Below, in pieces: positions 53,702 through 63,116 of a stretch of DNA of 64,000 nt. The position numbers and the translations under genes were made by a program. This DNA comes from Leptospira neocaledonica. GTDB lineage: Bacteria > Spirochaetota > Leptospiria > Leptospirales > Leptospiraceae. The notes beneath the pieces were generated by a model. It did not search any database. It was not told the origin of the DNA and saw only the letters and a program-made list of their open reading frames with translations. The first letter of the stretch is position 1. The number at the start of each line of letters is the position of its first letter. The stretch covers positions 62,001 to 126,000 of the forward strand of contig NZ_NPEA01000006.1 of the NCBI RefSeq assembly GCF_002812205.1, written 5' to 3'.

Positions 53702-54750
53702 AGATCCCCGGCAAAGAATTCTACAATCGACTGGACATAGATTCCGTTTTATCAGCGGTAGAAGATGCCGGATTTTCAGTCTCCGGCCATTGTCTCGCCT
53801 TAAATAGTTTAGAAAACAGGGTCTATGATGTAGGCTTGGAAGAAGGGGGAAGACTCGTCGTAAAATTCTACCGTCCCGCACGTTGGACTCTTAATCAAAT
53901 ATTAGAAGAACATTCTTTTCTAAAAGAATTAGAAGAAGGAGAGATTCCCGTAGTCGCTCCCCTCGCCTTAGAAAACGGGATTACTGTAAGAGAAACAAAA
54001 GGAATTTATTATACAATCTGGCCTCTCCAAAAGGGAAGATTGGTAGAAGAGTTGGACAAAAACAATTTAGTCCAAACAGGAAGACTACTCGCCAGAATTC
54101 ACAATATAGGCGCCTCTAAACAAGCTAAACATCGAATAGAATACAATCTGAAAAATTTCGGCGAGGAGCCTTTACGATTTTTGAAGGAGAAGGAGTTCCT
54201 ACCCACTCACCTCTGGACAAGATACGAAATAGCAGCAAAACGAATTTTTAGTTCCTTCTCCGAGGCTTCCAAAGATATGCCGTTCCATCGTATCCATGGA
54301 GATTGTCATAAAGGAAATTTAATACAAACAGCTGACGGACTCTGTTTTATCGACTTCGACGATTTTGTGAACGGCCCTGCCGTTCAGGACTTTTGGATGC
54401 TTCTTCCTTTCGGTGATTCTTCATCCGAATATGAAAGAGAAATCTTTTTGGAAGGTTACCGTGAGTTCAGAGAATTTCGCTCCTCTTGGTTTGATTTAGT
54501 CGAACCGTTGCGGGGTTTACGTTATATCCATTATTCCGCATGGATCGCAAAACGTTGGGAAGATCCTTCTTTCCCGAATGCATTTCCTCATTTCGGAACG
54601 GAAGAATATTGGGAAAAAGAGACCCAAGACCTGGAACGACTTGGTTCGGATCTTCCTGTATCTTCTGAAGAAGATGGTAGGAACTCCTTTATTAAAACGG
54701 AAGAGTCAGAACTTACGAATAAGGACTTTTTCTGGGATATGGAGGATTAA
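53698..54750 (+). CDS. srkA: SrkA/RdoA-type stress-response kinase
   Basis: Aminoglycoside-phosphotransferase-fold kinase related to E. coli SrkA (YihE), which protects from stress-induced cell death. With the ATG at 53698 it has 350 residues. ATP lysine in RLVVKFYRPARWT. Catalytic loop HGDCHKGNLI and metal motif FIDFDDFVNGP. WIAKRWEDPSFPNAFP is strongly SrkA-like. The tail (about 325-350) is acidic. Its start codon sits in a hairpin. A TTG at 53668 is an alternative start. Confidence 0.85.
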   Translation: MEIPGKEFYNRLDIDSVLSAVEDAGFSVSGHCLALNSLENRVYDVGLEEGGRLVVKFYRPARWTLNQILEEHSFLKELEEGEIPVVAPLALENGITVRETKGIYYTIWPLQKGRLVEELDKNNLVQTGRLLARIHNIGASKQAKHRIEYNLKNFGEEPLRFLKEKEFLPTHLWTRYEIAAKRIFSSFSEASKDMPFHRIHGDCHKGNLIQTADGLCFIDFDDFVNGPAVQDFWMLLPFGDSSSEYEREIFLEGYREFREFRSSWFDLVEPLRGLRYIHYSAWIAKRWEDPSFPNAFPHFGTEEYWEKETQDLERLGSDLPVSSEEDGRNSFIKTEESELTNKDFFWDMED

Positions 54751-54796
54751 ATTCCAAGCTCCTTTCTTGATACAAATCCCCCTTCTTTTTCTCATT

Positions 54797-54815
54797 TTTG
54801 AGATTGACTCTCAAA
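54797..54815. promoter_or_regulatory. candidate operator upstream of heme oxygenase
   Basis: TTTGAGA-TTGAC-TCTCAAA, a perfect 7-bp inverted repeat (19 bases) 43 bases before the heme oxygenase start. Its centre contributes to a TTGACT -35-like hexamer (54804-54809), so a bound repressor would block the promoter. An iron- or heme-sensing regulator is the natural guess, but it is not a canonical Fur box. Confidence 0.5.
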
Positions 54816-54858
54816 CCTAAAATTGAACATTTGTCACAGTAATGTCAGGAGAAACCCC

Positions 54859-55539
54859 ATGAGCCTTGCCCAATTATTAAGAGACGGAACCTCCGAATCT
54901 CATACCATCGCGGAAAATAATGCATTCATTCGCTGCTTTATGAAAGGAGTATTGGAGCCAAAAAGTTACGCTAAACATTTGGAATCTTTCTATTTCGTAT
55001 ATGCTGCAATGGAAGAAGAGTTGGAAAATAAAAAAGACCATCCAATCGTCGGAAAGATCAGATTCCCGGAATTATATAGAAAAGCGCAGATCGAAAAAGA
55101 CCTGGCTCATTTCTTTCAACCTGGACATTCTCCTAAGGCTACTCAAGCGACCGAAGCTTACGTAAAACATATTAGAGAAACTGCAAATACTTCCCCTGAA
55201 TTATTGATAGCCCACAGTTATGTTCGATATTTGGGAGATCTTTCAGGAGGTCAGATTCTCAAAAGAGTAGCTGCTAAAGCTTTAGGAATAGAAGGAACAT
55301 CCGGTTTGGATTTTTACGAATTTCCTGAAATTTCCAGTCCGAAAGATTTTAAAGATAAATATAGAAACACCTTAGATTCTCTTCCTTTGTCCGATTCTGA
55401 AAAAGAAAAGATCGTGCAAGAGGCGAATGAAGTTTTCAAATTGAACGGGAAAATTTTCGATGAATTGGAAGAAACTTTGATCTCTTCAATCGGTAAGGAT
55501 AAATTCGAAGAAGTTTTAGCAAGTCCTGCGAGGCATTAA
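54859..55539 (+). CDS. hemO: heme oxygenase
   Basis: Opens heme to biliverdin, CO and iron, letting the cell use heme iron. It has 226 residues from the ATG at 54859 (CAGGAG site). The proximal histidine is in GTSESHTIAEN (about residue 15). The distal-helix motif is RYLGDLSGGQILKR with the flexible glycines. The MFS transporter begins 3 bases after its stop, suggesting co-transcription. The upstream palindrome may mediate iron or heme control. Confidence 0.93.
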   Translation: MSLAQLLRDGTSESHTIAENNAFIRCFMKGVLEPKSYAKHLESFYFVYAAMEEELENKKDHPIVGKIRFPELYRKAQIEKDLAHFFQPGHSPKATQATEAYVKHIRETANTSPELLIAHSYVRYLGDLSGGQILKRVAAKALGIEGTSGLDFYEFPEISSPKDFKDKYRNTLDSLPLSDSEKEKIVQEANEVFKLNGKIFDELEETLISSIGKDKFEEVLASPARH

Positions 55540-55542
55540 TTT

Positions 55543-56799
55543 TTGTTAAAGGTATCTGCCAAAAAAGAATCCTCCTCTTTGGGGGCGGATTCTTTTCCTT
55601 GGATCACATTATCCTTCATCTTTTTAGCTATGCTTCCGGTCACAATGATCGTGCCGGTATATAAAGAGATCATAAAAGATAGATTGGGTGGAACCGGTTA
55701 CGGAGTAGCCTGGTTCCAAAGTTCCGCGATGCTTGGCTCCTTTTTATTTTCACCTTTAGCAGGATGGCTATCGGATAAATTAGGAACCAGAAAAAAATTA
55801 ATCGGAACTTTTGCTATATTGGATGGATTTTTCTTAGCCCTTCTTCCGTTTATGCCAAATATCTCTTCTCTTTTTGTTTTGAGATTTTTGGAGGGAGGGG
55901 CTCATATTTTCGTGATAGGTCTACTTCTCACCTGTATTTCCGATCGTGAAAAGGACCAAACATCTAGTTTTTATAATAAAGGAATTTTATTCGGGTTAGG
56001 AGGAACACTTCTTACTTTAGGAGGTGGTGTAGGCCAATCTTTGGGATTTTTAGGAAATAAAGATCCGCTTCTCCCTTTTTTTGTAGGCGGTTTCATTCTT
56101 TTAATTTTGGGAATTTTATCTTTTTTCTTTTTAGAAGAAGCAAATCTGAAAAAATTAAAATGGGAAGGTTGGCAAAAAACTAAAACTGCATTAGCACTTT
56201 CTCCCTTGCTGCTTGTTCCGATCGTTTTTCATTTTGTAGATCGATTCACAGTAGGTTATTTTTTAAGTTCCTTAAATTTACATTTAAGAGAAGATCTGGG
56301 ATTTTCCCCGGGACAGGTAGGTGGACTTTTCGGAGTCATGTTCCTGTTGATGAGTATATTATCCCTTCCAGCTGCACTTCTTTCCAGAAGATGGAATTCT
56401 ATCTCTTTGGTATGGATCGGCTCTTTTATTTACGGGATCGCTCAAGCAAGTACAGGTTTCCTGAATACCTCATCCGGACTCTATACTTCCATGATCGCAT
56501 GTGGAATAGGAGCCGGGATTATGTATGTACCCGCGATGAGACTTGCTTCTTCTCTTGCTCCGAATGGTTTTAATGCAGTAGTAATGACTGTGTTTACCGG
56601 ACTCGGATCTTTGGGATTTCTTTTGGGGCCTCTGGTTTCCGTTTCAGCTCAAGATACATTCAATCGTATATACGACAAAACTTTAGGTCTGGAATTCACA
56701 GGAATCTTGTATGGAGCGTTGGAAGTTTTGCTGGTTTTAGGCACTCTTCCCCTACTCTCTAAAATTTTAGAAAAAGAAAAAGATAAATCGATATTTTAA
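55543..56799 (+). CDS. MFS transporter
   Basis: A 418-residue major-facilitator protein with 12 hydrophobic segments. The loop 2-3 motif reads GWLSDKLGTRKKLIG, close to the classic G-x-x-x-D-R/K-x-G-R-R-x. A central cytoplasmic loop sits near 195-215. The start is TTG, with GAGG 8 bases upstream. It directly follows heme oxygenase, so a role in exporting a heme-breakdown product or taking up a related compound is possible but not shown by sequence. Confidence 0.85.
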   Translation: MLKVSAKKESSSLGADSFPWITLSFIFLAMLPVTMIVPVYKEIIKDRLGGTGYGVAWFQSSAMLGSFLFSPLAGWLSDKLGTRKKLIGTFAILDGFFLALLPFMPNISSLFVLRFLEGGAHIFVIGLLLTCISDREKDQTSSFYNKGILFGLGGTLLTLGGGVGQSLGFLGNKDPLLPFFVGGFILLILGILSFFFLEEANLKKLKWEGWQKTKTALALSPLLLVPIVFHFVDRFTVGYFLSSLNLHLREDLGFSPGQVGGLFGVMFLLMSILSLPAALLSRRWNSISLVWIGSFIYGIAQASTGFLNTSSGLYTSMIACGIGAGIMYVPAMRLASSLAPNGFNAVVMTVFTGLGSLGFLLGPLVSVSAQDTFNRIYDKTLGLEFTGILYGALEVLLVLGTLPLLSKILEKEKDKSIF

Positions 56800-56845
56800 A
56801 TTATATTAAACAAATTTAATAATAATAACGGATTTACCTTTAAAA

Positions 56846-56871
56846 CAAACTTAATCTTGGATTTAAGTTTG
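56846..56871. promoter_or_regulatory. inverted repeat upstream of the EAL gene
   Basis: CAAACTTAA-N8-TTAAGTTTG, a perfect 9-bp inverted repeat 33 bases before the EAL gene. A TATAAC box (56894-56899) lies between it and the ATG. It is a candidate operator, or a weak terminator for the MFS gene, though it lacks a T-run. Confidence 0.4.
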
Positions 56872-56904
56872 CTATAGCGATGACATCATTCGATATAACG
56901 AACA

Positions 56905-58116
56905 ATGATCCTCCAGGCCCAGGAAACCGAAATCGTACCATTCTTCCAACCTATCCTATCGGTTGAAGATGGGCAAATTTTTGCTCATGAGGTTTTGGCA
57001 AGGAAAAAGACTGAAGATGGTATCGTTTCTGCAGGCTATTTATTCTCTGCTGAGATAGGTTTGTCCGATTCCGAGCTAGGAGAATTAGAAGAAGGTATCT
57101 GGAGAAAAGCTTTAGAAAAACTTAAAGTTCATCCGGACCAATCCAAATTATTCCTGAATATTTCGCCCAATCGTCTCTATAGGGAATTGGAAAATGAAAG
57201 AATAGATTCCTTTAGATTATTACGTTTAACTAGAGAATATGGAATAGAACCGACCCGTATTATTTTAGAAGTCACAGAAGAAGAATTTTCCGGGAGCCTG
57301 GATTCTTTAAGGATCGCAGTGGACCTTCTCCGCGCATATGGATTCAAGATCGCATTAGACGATCTAGGATCGGAGGCTTCCGGTATAGAAAGAGTCGGAC
57401 TTCTTCGTCCCGACTTTTTAAAATTAGATCTTAGATTGATAAGAGCTTCTGCTCGTTCTCCTTCTGTTAGAAAGGTGTTAGAACATATCCGTGACTTAGC
57501 CTTCTCCTTAGGAGCTTCCGTTTTGTATGAAGGTTTGGAAACCCAAGAAGAATTATATTTTGCATTGGAAGGTGGAGCCAGATTTTTGCAGGGATTTTTA
57601 CTTTTGAGACCAGGAGCAGAACTTTCCACCGGCAAGGAACCTTCTCTATCCATTAAAGAGATGGTGAAATTTTTTCATCAGAAAAAAATGGAGGTTCTTC
57701 GCCAAGAGTTGAATTTTGAAAACAAAATCAGACTAACCTTAGGAGAATTTTTAAATCCTTTTCCTGTATTAAAAATAGCTAATAGATATCTGATAGATGC
57801 TTATACCGTTTTTCAATCTTCTAAAGAGATTCATAGGGTGTATATCACTGATTCCAAAGGAACTCAATTGTCTCCGTATTATATGAGAACAGGAGAAGAC
57901 TCTTTTCGAGAAACGAGCCATGGGATCGGCAAAAATTGGTCTTATCTTCCCTATTTTTATAGGCAGCTTAGGGATTCGATGAGAAAGCCTGAGGATTGGG
58001 GAATGAGCGAACGCTACTTTGATAGTGACGCGGTAAAGGATCTGATCGTTTTTAGCAGAGAAATAGAATCCGGTGCCTATGTATTTTTGGACGTGACCGC
58101 TCCTCGCCTGTACTAA
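56905..58116 (+). CDS. EAL-domain c-di-GMP phosphodiesterase with YkuI-like tail
   Basis: A 403-residue protein. The EAL domain (about 10-235) has EVLAR for the ExLxR metal/substrate motif, LNISPNRL (Asn), LEVTEEE (Glu), ALDDLGSEAS for the DDFG loop, FLKLDLRLI (Lys) and YEGLET (Glu). The catalytic set is largely intact, so hydrolysis of c-di-GMP is plausible. The C-terminal domain (about 255-403) resembles the PAS/Cache-like YkuI tail and may sense a ligand. A wHTH-like small gene follows 12 bases later. Confidence 0.85.
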   Translation: MILQAQETEIVPFFQPILSVEDGQIFAHEVLARKKTEDGIVSAGYLFSAEIGLSDSELGELEEGIWRKALEKLKVHPDQSKLFLNISPNRLYRELENERIDSFRLLRLTREYGIEPTRIILEVTEEEFSGSLDSLRIAVDLLRAYGFKIALDDLGSEASGIERVGLLRPDFLKLDLRLIRASARSPSVRKVLEHIRDLAFSLGASVLYEGLETQEELYFALEGGARFLQGFLLLRPGAELSTGKEPSLSIKEMVKFFHQKKMEVLRQELNFENKIRLTLGEFLNPFPVLKIANRYLIDAYTVFQSSKEIHRVYITDSKGTQLSPYYMRTGEDSFRETSHGIGKNWSYLPYFYRQLRDSMRKPEDWGMSERYFDSDAVKDLIVFSREIESGAYVFLDVTAPRLY

Positions 58117-58128
58117 AAAACGGATTCA

Positions 58129-58350
58129 ATGAGCGGTATTGAAAATCAGATCCTACAAGATATCTATAGGGCATCTTCCGAAGGAGGATTTCTTACGATG
58201 AGGGATTTGGAATTGAACACTTCTTTTTCCGAATGGAAATTGAGACCTCATTTAGAAGATCTAAAAGAGGCAAGCCTAATCGTGGAGCACCCGGAAGGAT
58301 TCCAAGTGGCTCCTAAAGGAAAACATTTTTACCAAAGTAATTGGGGTTAA
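58129..58350 (+). CDS. small winged-helix-like protein
   Basis: A 73-residue protein with a helical first half and a two-stranded end: LTMRDLELNTSFSEWKLRPHLEDLKEASLIVEHPEGFQVAP. This resembles a winged helix-turn-helix (recognition helix around WKLRPHLEDLKE, wing around VEHPEGFQV). There are no other domains. It follows the EAL gene closely and overlaps the convergent EamA gene by 4 bases. A regulatory role is inferred only from the fold-like pattern. Confidence 0.6.
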   Translation: MSGIENQILQDIYRASSEGGFLTMRDLELNTSFSEWKLRPHLEDLKEASLIVEHPEGFQVAPKGKHFYQSNWG

Positions 58351-59279
58351 TTCGGAACTTCCAATTCTTCGTCTGCCACCGAAACTTCTTCTTTTTTTCC
58401 TTGGGTCCTGTTCAATATAATCACCGATGAGATCGCAAACACTCCGCCGAGTAATGTACTTAATTTAGGTTCTTCTCCCAAAAAGATCCAACTTCCTAAA
58501 AGTGCAGTCACAGGCACGAGGAATATAAAAGAACTCGCCGTTCTGGATCCCAATCTACTAGAAGCGTAAAAATATACTGTTGTCCCGAAGGTCGTTGATA
58601 TTACAGAAAGATAAAATAGTTGGACCCAAAAATTCCAACCGTTATCCATTACTCCGCTTAGATCGTATGGAAATGCGAGAAACAAATCGAATATTGTTCC
58701 TATGCTGAATACATAAAAGCTGTACACCATCGGAGACATTCTTTGTCCTGTGCTATGACTGTTCATACTCAAGATTGCCCAACTGAACGCACAGAGTAGA
58801 AAATAAACATTTCCAGATTGGAATAATAGGGTCCAATCTCCTTCCCAAATTTTTAAGAGTAAGAATCCACCGGTTAATCCTATGAACAAACCTATGAATT
58901 CTTTTCCGGAAGGGAGTTTTTTCTGAAAAGTGTGGACCAAGATATAAGTGAAGATCGGATTCATTGTTGTGACTAAGACCCCACCAGCTCCTGCCAAACC
59001 TTGGCTCAATCCCAATAAGAAGAATTGATTGTATATTGTGTATAAAACAGCACCTATTGCAACCTGCAGTAATCCTTTTTTATCAGGTAAGGCGATTGAT
59101 TCTTTCCTCAAGATCAGAACCGGAACTAAAGAAAGTGCTGTTGCTAAAAATCTCCAGAACACGATTACGATCGGAGGTTCCGTGCCCACGATCGATTTTG
59201 CCGAAGGCCAAGCGAATCCCCAACTCACCATGGCGATCACGAGTAAGATAAAAAATTTTATAGATTGATTTTGGAACAT
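58347..59279 (-). CDS. EamA/DMT-family transporter
   Basis: A 310-residue membrane protein with ten hydrophobic segments in two EamA repeats. The first has SWGFAWPSAKSIVG and the second ends with FIFLVPVTALLGSWIFLGEEPKLSTLLGGVFAISSVIIL, the classic EamA end. Members export amino acids or other metabolites; the substrate is unknown. It is convergent with the small wHTH gene. Confidence 0.9.
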   Translation of the reverse strand: MFQNQSIKFFILLVIAMVSWGFAWPSAKSIVGTEPPIVIVFWRFLATALSLVPVLILRKESIALPDKKGLLQVAIGAVLYTIYNQFFLLGLSQGLAGAGGVLVTTMNPIFTYILVHTFQKKLPSGKEFIGLFIGLTGGFLLLKIWEGDWTLLFQSGNVYFLLCAFSWAILSMNSHSTGQRMSPMVYSFYVFSIGTIFDLFLAFPYDLSGVMDNGWNFWVQLFYLSVISTTFGTTVYFYASSRLGSRTASSFIFLVPVTALLGSWIFLGEEPKLSTLLGGVFAISSVIILNRTQGKKEEVSVADEELEVPN

Positions 59280-59336
59280 CCCTAGTTCTGCCTCATTACC
59301 AGTGTTTTTCTTGTCCTCTTGAAGAGGAGTAATAAT

Positions 59337-59365
59337 AAAAAACCCGGCCTTAGGTGCCGGGTTTT
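59337..59365. terminator. bidirectional terminator-like hairpin
   Basis: A 6-bp stem CCCGGC/GCCGGG with a 7-base loop, flanked by six A residues and four T residues. It ends the 70-residue minus-strand gene 28 bases beyond its stop. Confidence 0.85.
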
Positions 59366-59393
59366 CCTTTCGATTTAGTCTGTATCTGAAAGA

Positions 59394-59606
59394 TCATGCA
59401 TTTAGATCGATTAGATAACCCCTGCGTGTCATTTGATCGTCGGTATTTACGCCTACCTTGGCGAGACTCTTCGGCGCTGTAACAACTGTATCCATGTTGC
59501 TAAGCGGATGAAGACGATCCGGCATATTACGAATGGTGAATTCGGATTGGGAGAATTGTTGGGCTGCTCGGTTATTGCTTCCGGCTGCGTTGATTTCTTG
59601 TAACAT
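59394..59606 (-). CDS. small hypothetical protein
   Basis: A 70-residue protein from the ATG at 59606 (AGGA about 10 bases upstream). No signal or membrane segment. It is Asn/Gln/Ser-rich at the N-terminus (AAGSNNRAAQQFSQ) and ends RRGYLIDLNA. I recognise no family. Its terminator lies just downstream and the repeat element just upstream, which supports a real transcription unit. Confidence 0.5.
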   Translation of the reverse strand: MLQEINAAGSNNRAAQQFSQSEFTIRNMPDRLHPLSNMDTVVTAPKSLAKVGVNTDDQMTRRGYLIDLNA

Positions 59607-59681
59607 AACTGCGAATCCTATTTTTACAAAATTTAGACTATTCGGCAAGTTTTGTAAAGAAAGAAATTTCTAGAAAAAGAC

Positions 59682-59828
59682 ACGGAGTTTAAAAGAGACA
59701 CAAAGGAATTTTCACACAGAGGCATGGAGACGCAGAGGGGTTATGGATGTCTTAAGCGAAATTACTCTATGAGCTTTATGCCTCTGTGTGCAAAAAACCC
59801 TGTGGCTCTCACTTAACTCTGTTTCTCT
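59682..59828. repeat. inverted pair of CTCTGTG-family repeats
   Basis: Two arms face each other across about 52 bases. CACACAGAGGCAT (59713-59725) and ATGCCTCTGTGTG (59778-59790) match perfectly. Beyond them the arms stay similar, with GGAGTTTAAAAGAG on the left against CTCTCACTTAACTC on the right. The RNA could form a stem of more than 40 imperfect pairs. It lies between two minus-strand genes, right after the 228-residue gene's neighbour boundary. No gene is seen inside. Confidence 0.65.
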
Positions 59829-60514
59829 TACAAAGCCTCTCCTTCCCATCGCGGATACACCATCTCTTCCTCCTCTTCCGGAATGGAAGAACCTGCCTCG
59901 TCCTCAAGTAAGGTGAATCCTCTCGGCTCACCTATGAATTCTGGAAAATATTCGAAGAATAATTTACCTGCGATAATCCTTTTGGCGGCAGGATAATTCT
60001 GTTTGAATGTATCTGAAAAATCCAATTCGGGCAATTGGTGGAATTGGATCCTGTCTTCGAAATTGATAAAATCCTGTTTTGAGAAGCCGATATTTCGGGA
60101 AACGATCTCGTCCTTGAGTAAGATCCAATCCAATTTGAATCTCATTCTATATCCTTGGAATGCGGAAGATCTTTGGATCAGATTTACCACTCTCATCAAA
60201 GGATATTCCATATTATAATAAGGTGTAAGATAGACCATAAGGTATCTTTGGGAGAAACCAAGAGGTTCCCAAACATTTTCGGGGGAAATATTATTATCAC
60301 CGTCGAATCTTAACTCTTCTAACATGGAGTGAAGAGCAGGAGCGTTCTTTTTTTCTGTATAAAATTCCTGGATTGCGATCTCTCCGAATTCCCCGTAATA
60401 GAGCCATTTATATAAATCTTGGATCTCTGCTAAAGGATGTGCCTGCAAGAATCGATTCAAACTCTCGATCTTCTCTTCCCTGGTACGGTTTTCGTCTATC
60501 TCCTTGTGAATCAT
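59828..60514 (-). CDS. conserved-looking hypothetical protein
   Basis: A 228-residue soluble protein. The N-terminal third is helical (REEKIESLNRFLQAHPLAEIQDLYKWLYYGEFGE). The middle is rich in aromatics and Arg (YLMVYLTPYYNMEYPLMRVVNLI). The tail is acidic (PEEEEEMVYPRWEGE). No signal or membrane helix and no recognised catalytic motif. It lies downstream of plsY with an 81-base gap. Confidence 0.6.
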   Translation of the reverse strand: MIHKEIDENRTREEKIESLNRFLQAHPLAEIQDLYKWLYYGEFGEIAIQEFYTEKKNAPALHSMLEELRFDGDNNISPENVWEPLGFSQRYLMVYLTPYYNMEYPLMRVVNLIQRSSAFQGYRMRFKLDWILLKDEIVSRNIGFSKQDFINFEDRIQFHQLPELDFSDTFKQNYPAAKRIIAGKLFFEYFPEFIGEPRGFTLLEDEAGSSIPEEEEEMVYPRWEGEAL

Positions 60515-60595
60515 AGAAACCTTAAGGAAGATTTTTAAATCCTGTCTGCTCCAAATTCAAGCCTAAAACTGAACTTTGGAAATTTTAGAAAAAGG

Positions 60596-61228
60596 TTATT
60601 CTTGGTCTTTATACTTTTCTTTATCAGAAGCGAATTCTTGTCCTTTGACAAGTCGGATCAGATTGGTCCTATGAAGTACCAAGATCGTCAAGCTGATACA
60701 TACGATCGCCCAAAAGATAGGTGTATTAAAACTTTTACCGTCAATCAAAGAAAGTAGATAATACGAAATAGGTAGAGTGATCGCTCCCCCAATGGAGCCT
60801 ATGGACACAAACCCGAAGATCTTTTTCAAACTTAAAAAAACGATCAACGTGATCAGTATCGGTCCCGGAGCAAGCACCGCAAATACTCCAAAGCTAGTGG
60901 CCACTCCCTTCCCCCCTTTAAACTTTAAGAAGGGTGAAAACATATGCCCAAGAACCGCAGCTACTCCGCAGAATAATGCCAAAAGTTGATTCGATTCTCC
61001 AAATAAGATCCGGATCAAAAGAGGAAAGATCGCACCTTTAAAAATATCTAAAAGTAAAACGGGCAAACCGATTTTCCAACCAAGCAATCTTGTGACATTG
61101 GTTGCTCCGATATTACCGCTTCCTTTTTGTCGAATATCGATCCCCTTATACTTTGCAGCTAAAAATCCGAAAGGTACCGAACCCAAAAGAAAAGAAGCGG
61201 GCGGGAAAACGATATACAACTCATTCAT
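60596..61228 (-). CDS. plsY: glycerol-3-phosphate acyltransferase PlsY
   Basis: Transfers the acyl group from acyl-phosphate to glycerol-3-phosphate, the first step of phospholipid synthesis. It has 210 residues and five membrane segments. The three PlsY motifs are readable: [52 protein letters not shown], and the third near [13 protein letters not shown]. It overlaps der by 4 bases. Confidence 0.95.
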   Translation of the reverse strand: MNELYIVFPPASFLLGSVPFGFLAAKYKGIDIRQKGSGNIGATNVTRLLGWKIGLPVLLLDIFKGAIFPLLIRILFGESNQLLALFCGVAAVLGHMFSPFLKFKGGKGVATSFGVFAVLAPGPILITLIVFLSLKKIFGFVSIGSIGGAITLPISYYLLSLIDGKSFNTPIFWAIVCISLTILVLHRTNLIRLVKGQEFASDKEKYKDQE

Positions 61229-62601
61229 TTTCGATCGGACCTCAATTCTAAACGGATAGGGATCCCTTTCAGATTATACTTTTCGGTCAGCTTCTTCTTA
61301 ATGAATGTTAATAAGTTGGATTTGAAATAATCTATATGGTTCACGAATAAGATCAAATGAAACGGGGAAACGGAAACCTGTGTACAATACAACATCTTAG
61401 GAGGTTTGTTTGCGGAGAAGGACCTACCCGCTTCCGCCATCCAGGCCCTTAAAGACTGATTTAATTCAGAAGTAGAGATCTTTTTCTTAGAGCGAGATGC
61501 CAGATCAATTGTCATCTCCATCATCTTATGGATCCTTTGTTTTTCCTTAGCGCTTAAGGTGATGATTTGTATCTCTCTTAAGAGGGGAAATCTGGAGTAT
61601 AAACGTTCTTGGTAATTTTTAAAAGAATCATTGTCCTTATCTTCTATTGCGTCCCATTTGTTTACCGCAAGTAAGAACGGCTTTCCTTCTTCCTGGAGCA
61701 TACCAACGATCTTTTTGTCAAATTCTCCGAAACCTTTGAGTGCATCCAAAAGATGGATGACCACATCGGAATTTTCGATTGTTCTTTTTGTTCTTTGGTA
61801 AGAGTAAAATTCCAAGGCTTCTGCCTTATCCGATTTTCTACGGATGCCTGCAGTGTCAGTGATACGGATCTTTTTACCTTCGAAGGTAACGGTTGTATCA
61901 ACGGAATCTCTTGTAGTTCCTGCAACCTCGCTCACAACAGCTCTATCATATCCACAAAGTGCATTTAATAAACTGGATTTTCCTGCGTTCGGTTTTCCTA
62001 CAATGGCAAGGCTAAAGTCTTCTGAAGAAGAAGCAGGAGTTTCTCCTTCTTCCATAGTTTGGGTTCTTTTTTTTGCATTTGGAAGTAGGAATGCGATCTT
62101 TTCCAAAAGAAGTGGAAGATTCCTTCTTCCTATTGCGGAAATCGGTAGGATCTCCGACAGGCCCATCTTATAAAAAGAATCCAGATCCTCTTCATCTTCA
62201 GGATGATCCACTTTGTTTACACAATATAGGACCGGAATCTGATTTAGTTCCGGATCTTTTCTGAATTTATCGATGAGCCTGGAATCATAAGAAGTAACCT
62301 CGTGTAGATCTAAAAGAAAAACTACAAGGTCGGATTCCGCAACTTGTCTGAAAGCATTTTCAAGAACTGCTTCTTCTAAACTTTCGGGTCTTTCTATATC
62401 CAGACCCGGAGTATCGGCGAGGATAAAGTCTAGGCCCTTCTCAGGATTTAAAACCCTGGCACGAAGAACATCTCGGGTCACGCCAGGATAATCTTCTGTG
62501 ATCGCTAATTTCTTTTTAAGAAGTGCGTTGAATAACGTGGACTTGCCAACGTTCTGGCGCCCTACGATACTGATAATCGGAACTCTTTTTTTAGAGGACA
62601 T
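61225..62601 (-). CDS. der: ribosome-assembly GTPase Der (EngA)
   Basis: Tandem GTPase needed for 50S maturation. It has 458 residues. First G domain: [25 protein letters not shown]. Second: [31 protein letters not shown]-terminal KH-like domain with [19 protein letters not shown] follows. An acidic linker of about 30 residues separates the G domains. It is one base from smpB and overlaps plsY by 4 bases. Confidence 0.96.
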   Translation of the reverse strand: MSSKKRVPIISIVGRQNVGKSTLFNALLKKKLAITEDYPGVTRDVLRARVLNPEKGLDFILADTPGLDIERPESLEEAVLENAFRQVAESDLVVFLLDLHEVTSYDSRLIDKFRKDPELNQIPVLYCVNKVDHPEDEEDLDSFYKMGLSEILPISAIGRRNLPLLLEKIAFLLPNAKKRTQTMEEGETPASSSEDFSLAIVGKPNAGKSSLLNALCGYDRAVVSEVAGTTRDSVDTTVTFEGKKIRITDTAGIRRKSDKAEALEFYSYQRTKRTIENSDVVIHLLDALKGFGEFDKKIVGMLQEEGKPFLLAVNKWDAIEDKDNDSFKNYQERLYSRFPLLREIQIITLSAKEKQRIHKMMEMTIDLASRSKKKISTSELNQSLRAWMAEAGRSFSANKPPKMLYCTQVSVSPFHLILFVNHIDYFKSNLLTFIKKKLTEKYNLKGIPIRLELRSDRK

Positions 62602-63084
62602 TTAGGAGTAATTTTTGGTCTTCATCGCTCTCGCGATTTCCAGTTTTGCGTCGTTTTTTTTCATATCTTCCCGTTTATCGTAGAGTTTTTTAGGTTTTCC
62701 TAATGCTAACTCCACCTTAGCCCAACGGTTGTCTTTAAAATATACTTTAGTAGCGACGAGCACCAATCCCTTTTCTTTGATCTGTTTATCTAACTTATCT
62801 ATCTCTTTTCTATTCAGTAGAAGTTTGCGAGGTCGGATATCCGGATGATTTGTATATCCTCCATTCTTGTATGGAGTGATTGAAAAACTATCCAGGTAAA
62901 CTTCTCCGTTCTTTATTTTTGCAAATGCGTCGGTGAGGTTCGCCTTTTTTTCTCGCAGGCTTTTGACTTCGGATCCGGACAAAACAATCCCTGCTTCGAT
63001 GAATGAGATCAATTCGAAGTTAAACTTGGCTTTTTTATTTACCAGAGGTTGAGGGCTATTGTCTTTTTCCTTTTTCGTTGCCAT
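62602..63084 (-). CDS. smpB: tmRNA-binding protein SmpB
   Basis: Carries tmRNA to stalled ribosomes (trans-translation). It has 160 residues. Motifs: [66 protein letters not shown], and the basic C-terminal tail needed for A-site entry. The tmRNA gene (ssrA) is not in this window. It heads the smpB-der-plsY run, 32 bases after the vWA-like gene. Confidence 0.97.
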   Translation of the reverse strand: MATKKEKDNSPQPLVNKKAKFNFELISFIEAGIVLSGSEVKSLREKKANLTDAFAKIKNGEVYLDSFSITPYKNGGYTNHPDIRPRKLLLNRKEIDKLDKQIKEKGLVLVATKVYFKDNRWAKVELALGKPKKLYDKREDMKKNDAKLEIARAMKTKNYS

Positions 63085-63116
63085 AGTTCCCAGGCGCGGG
63101 TTTTACCCGCTTGCCG

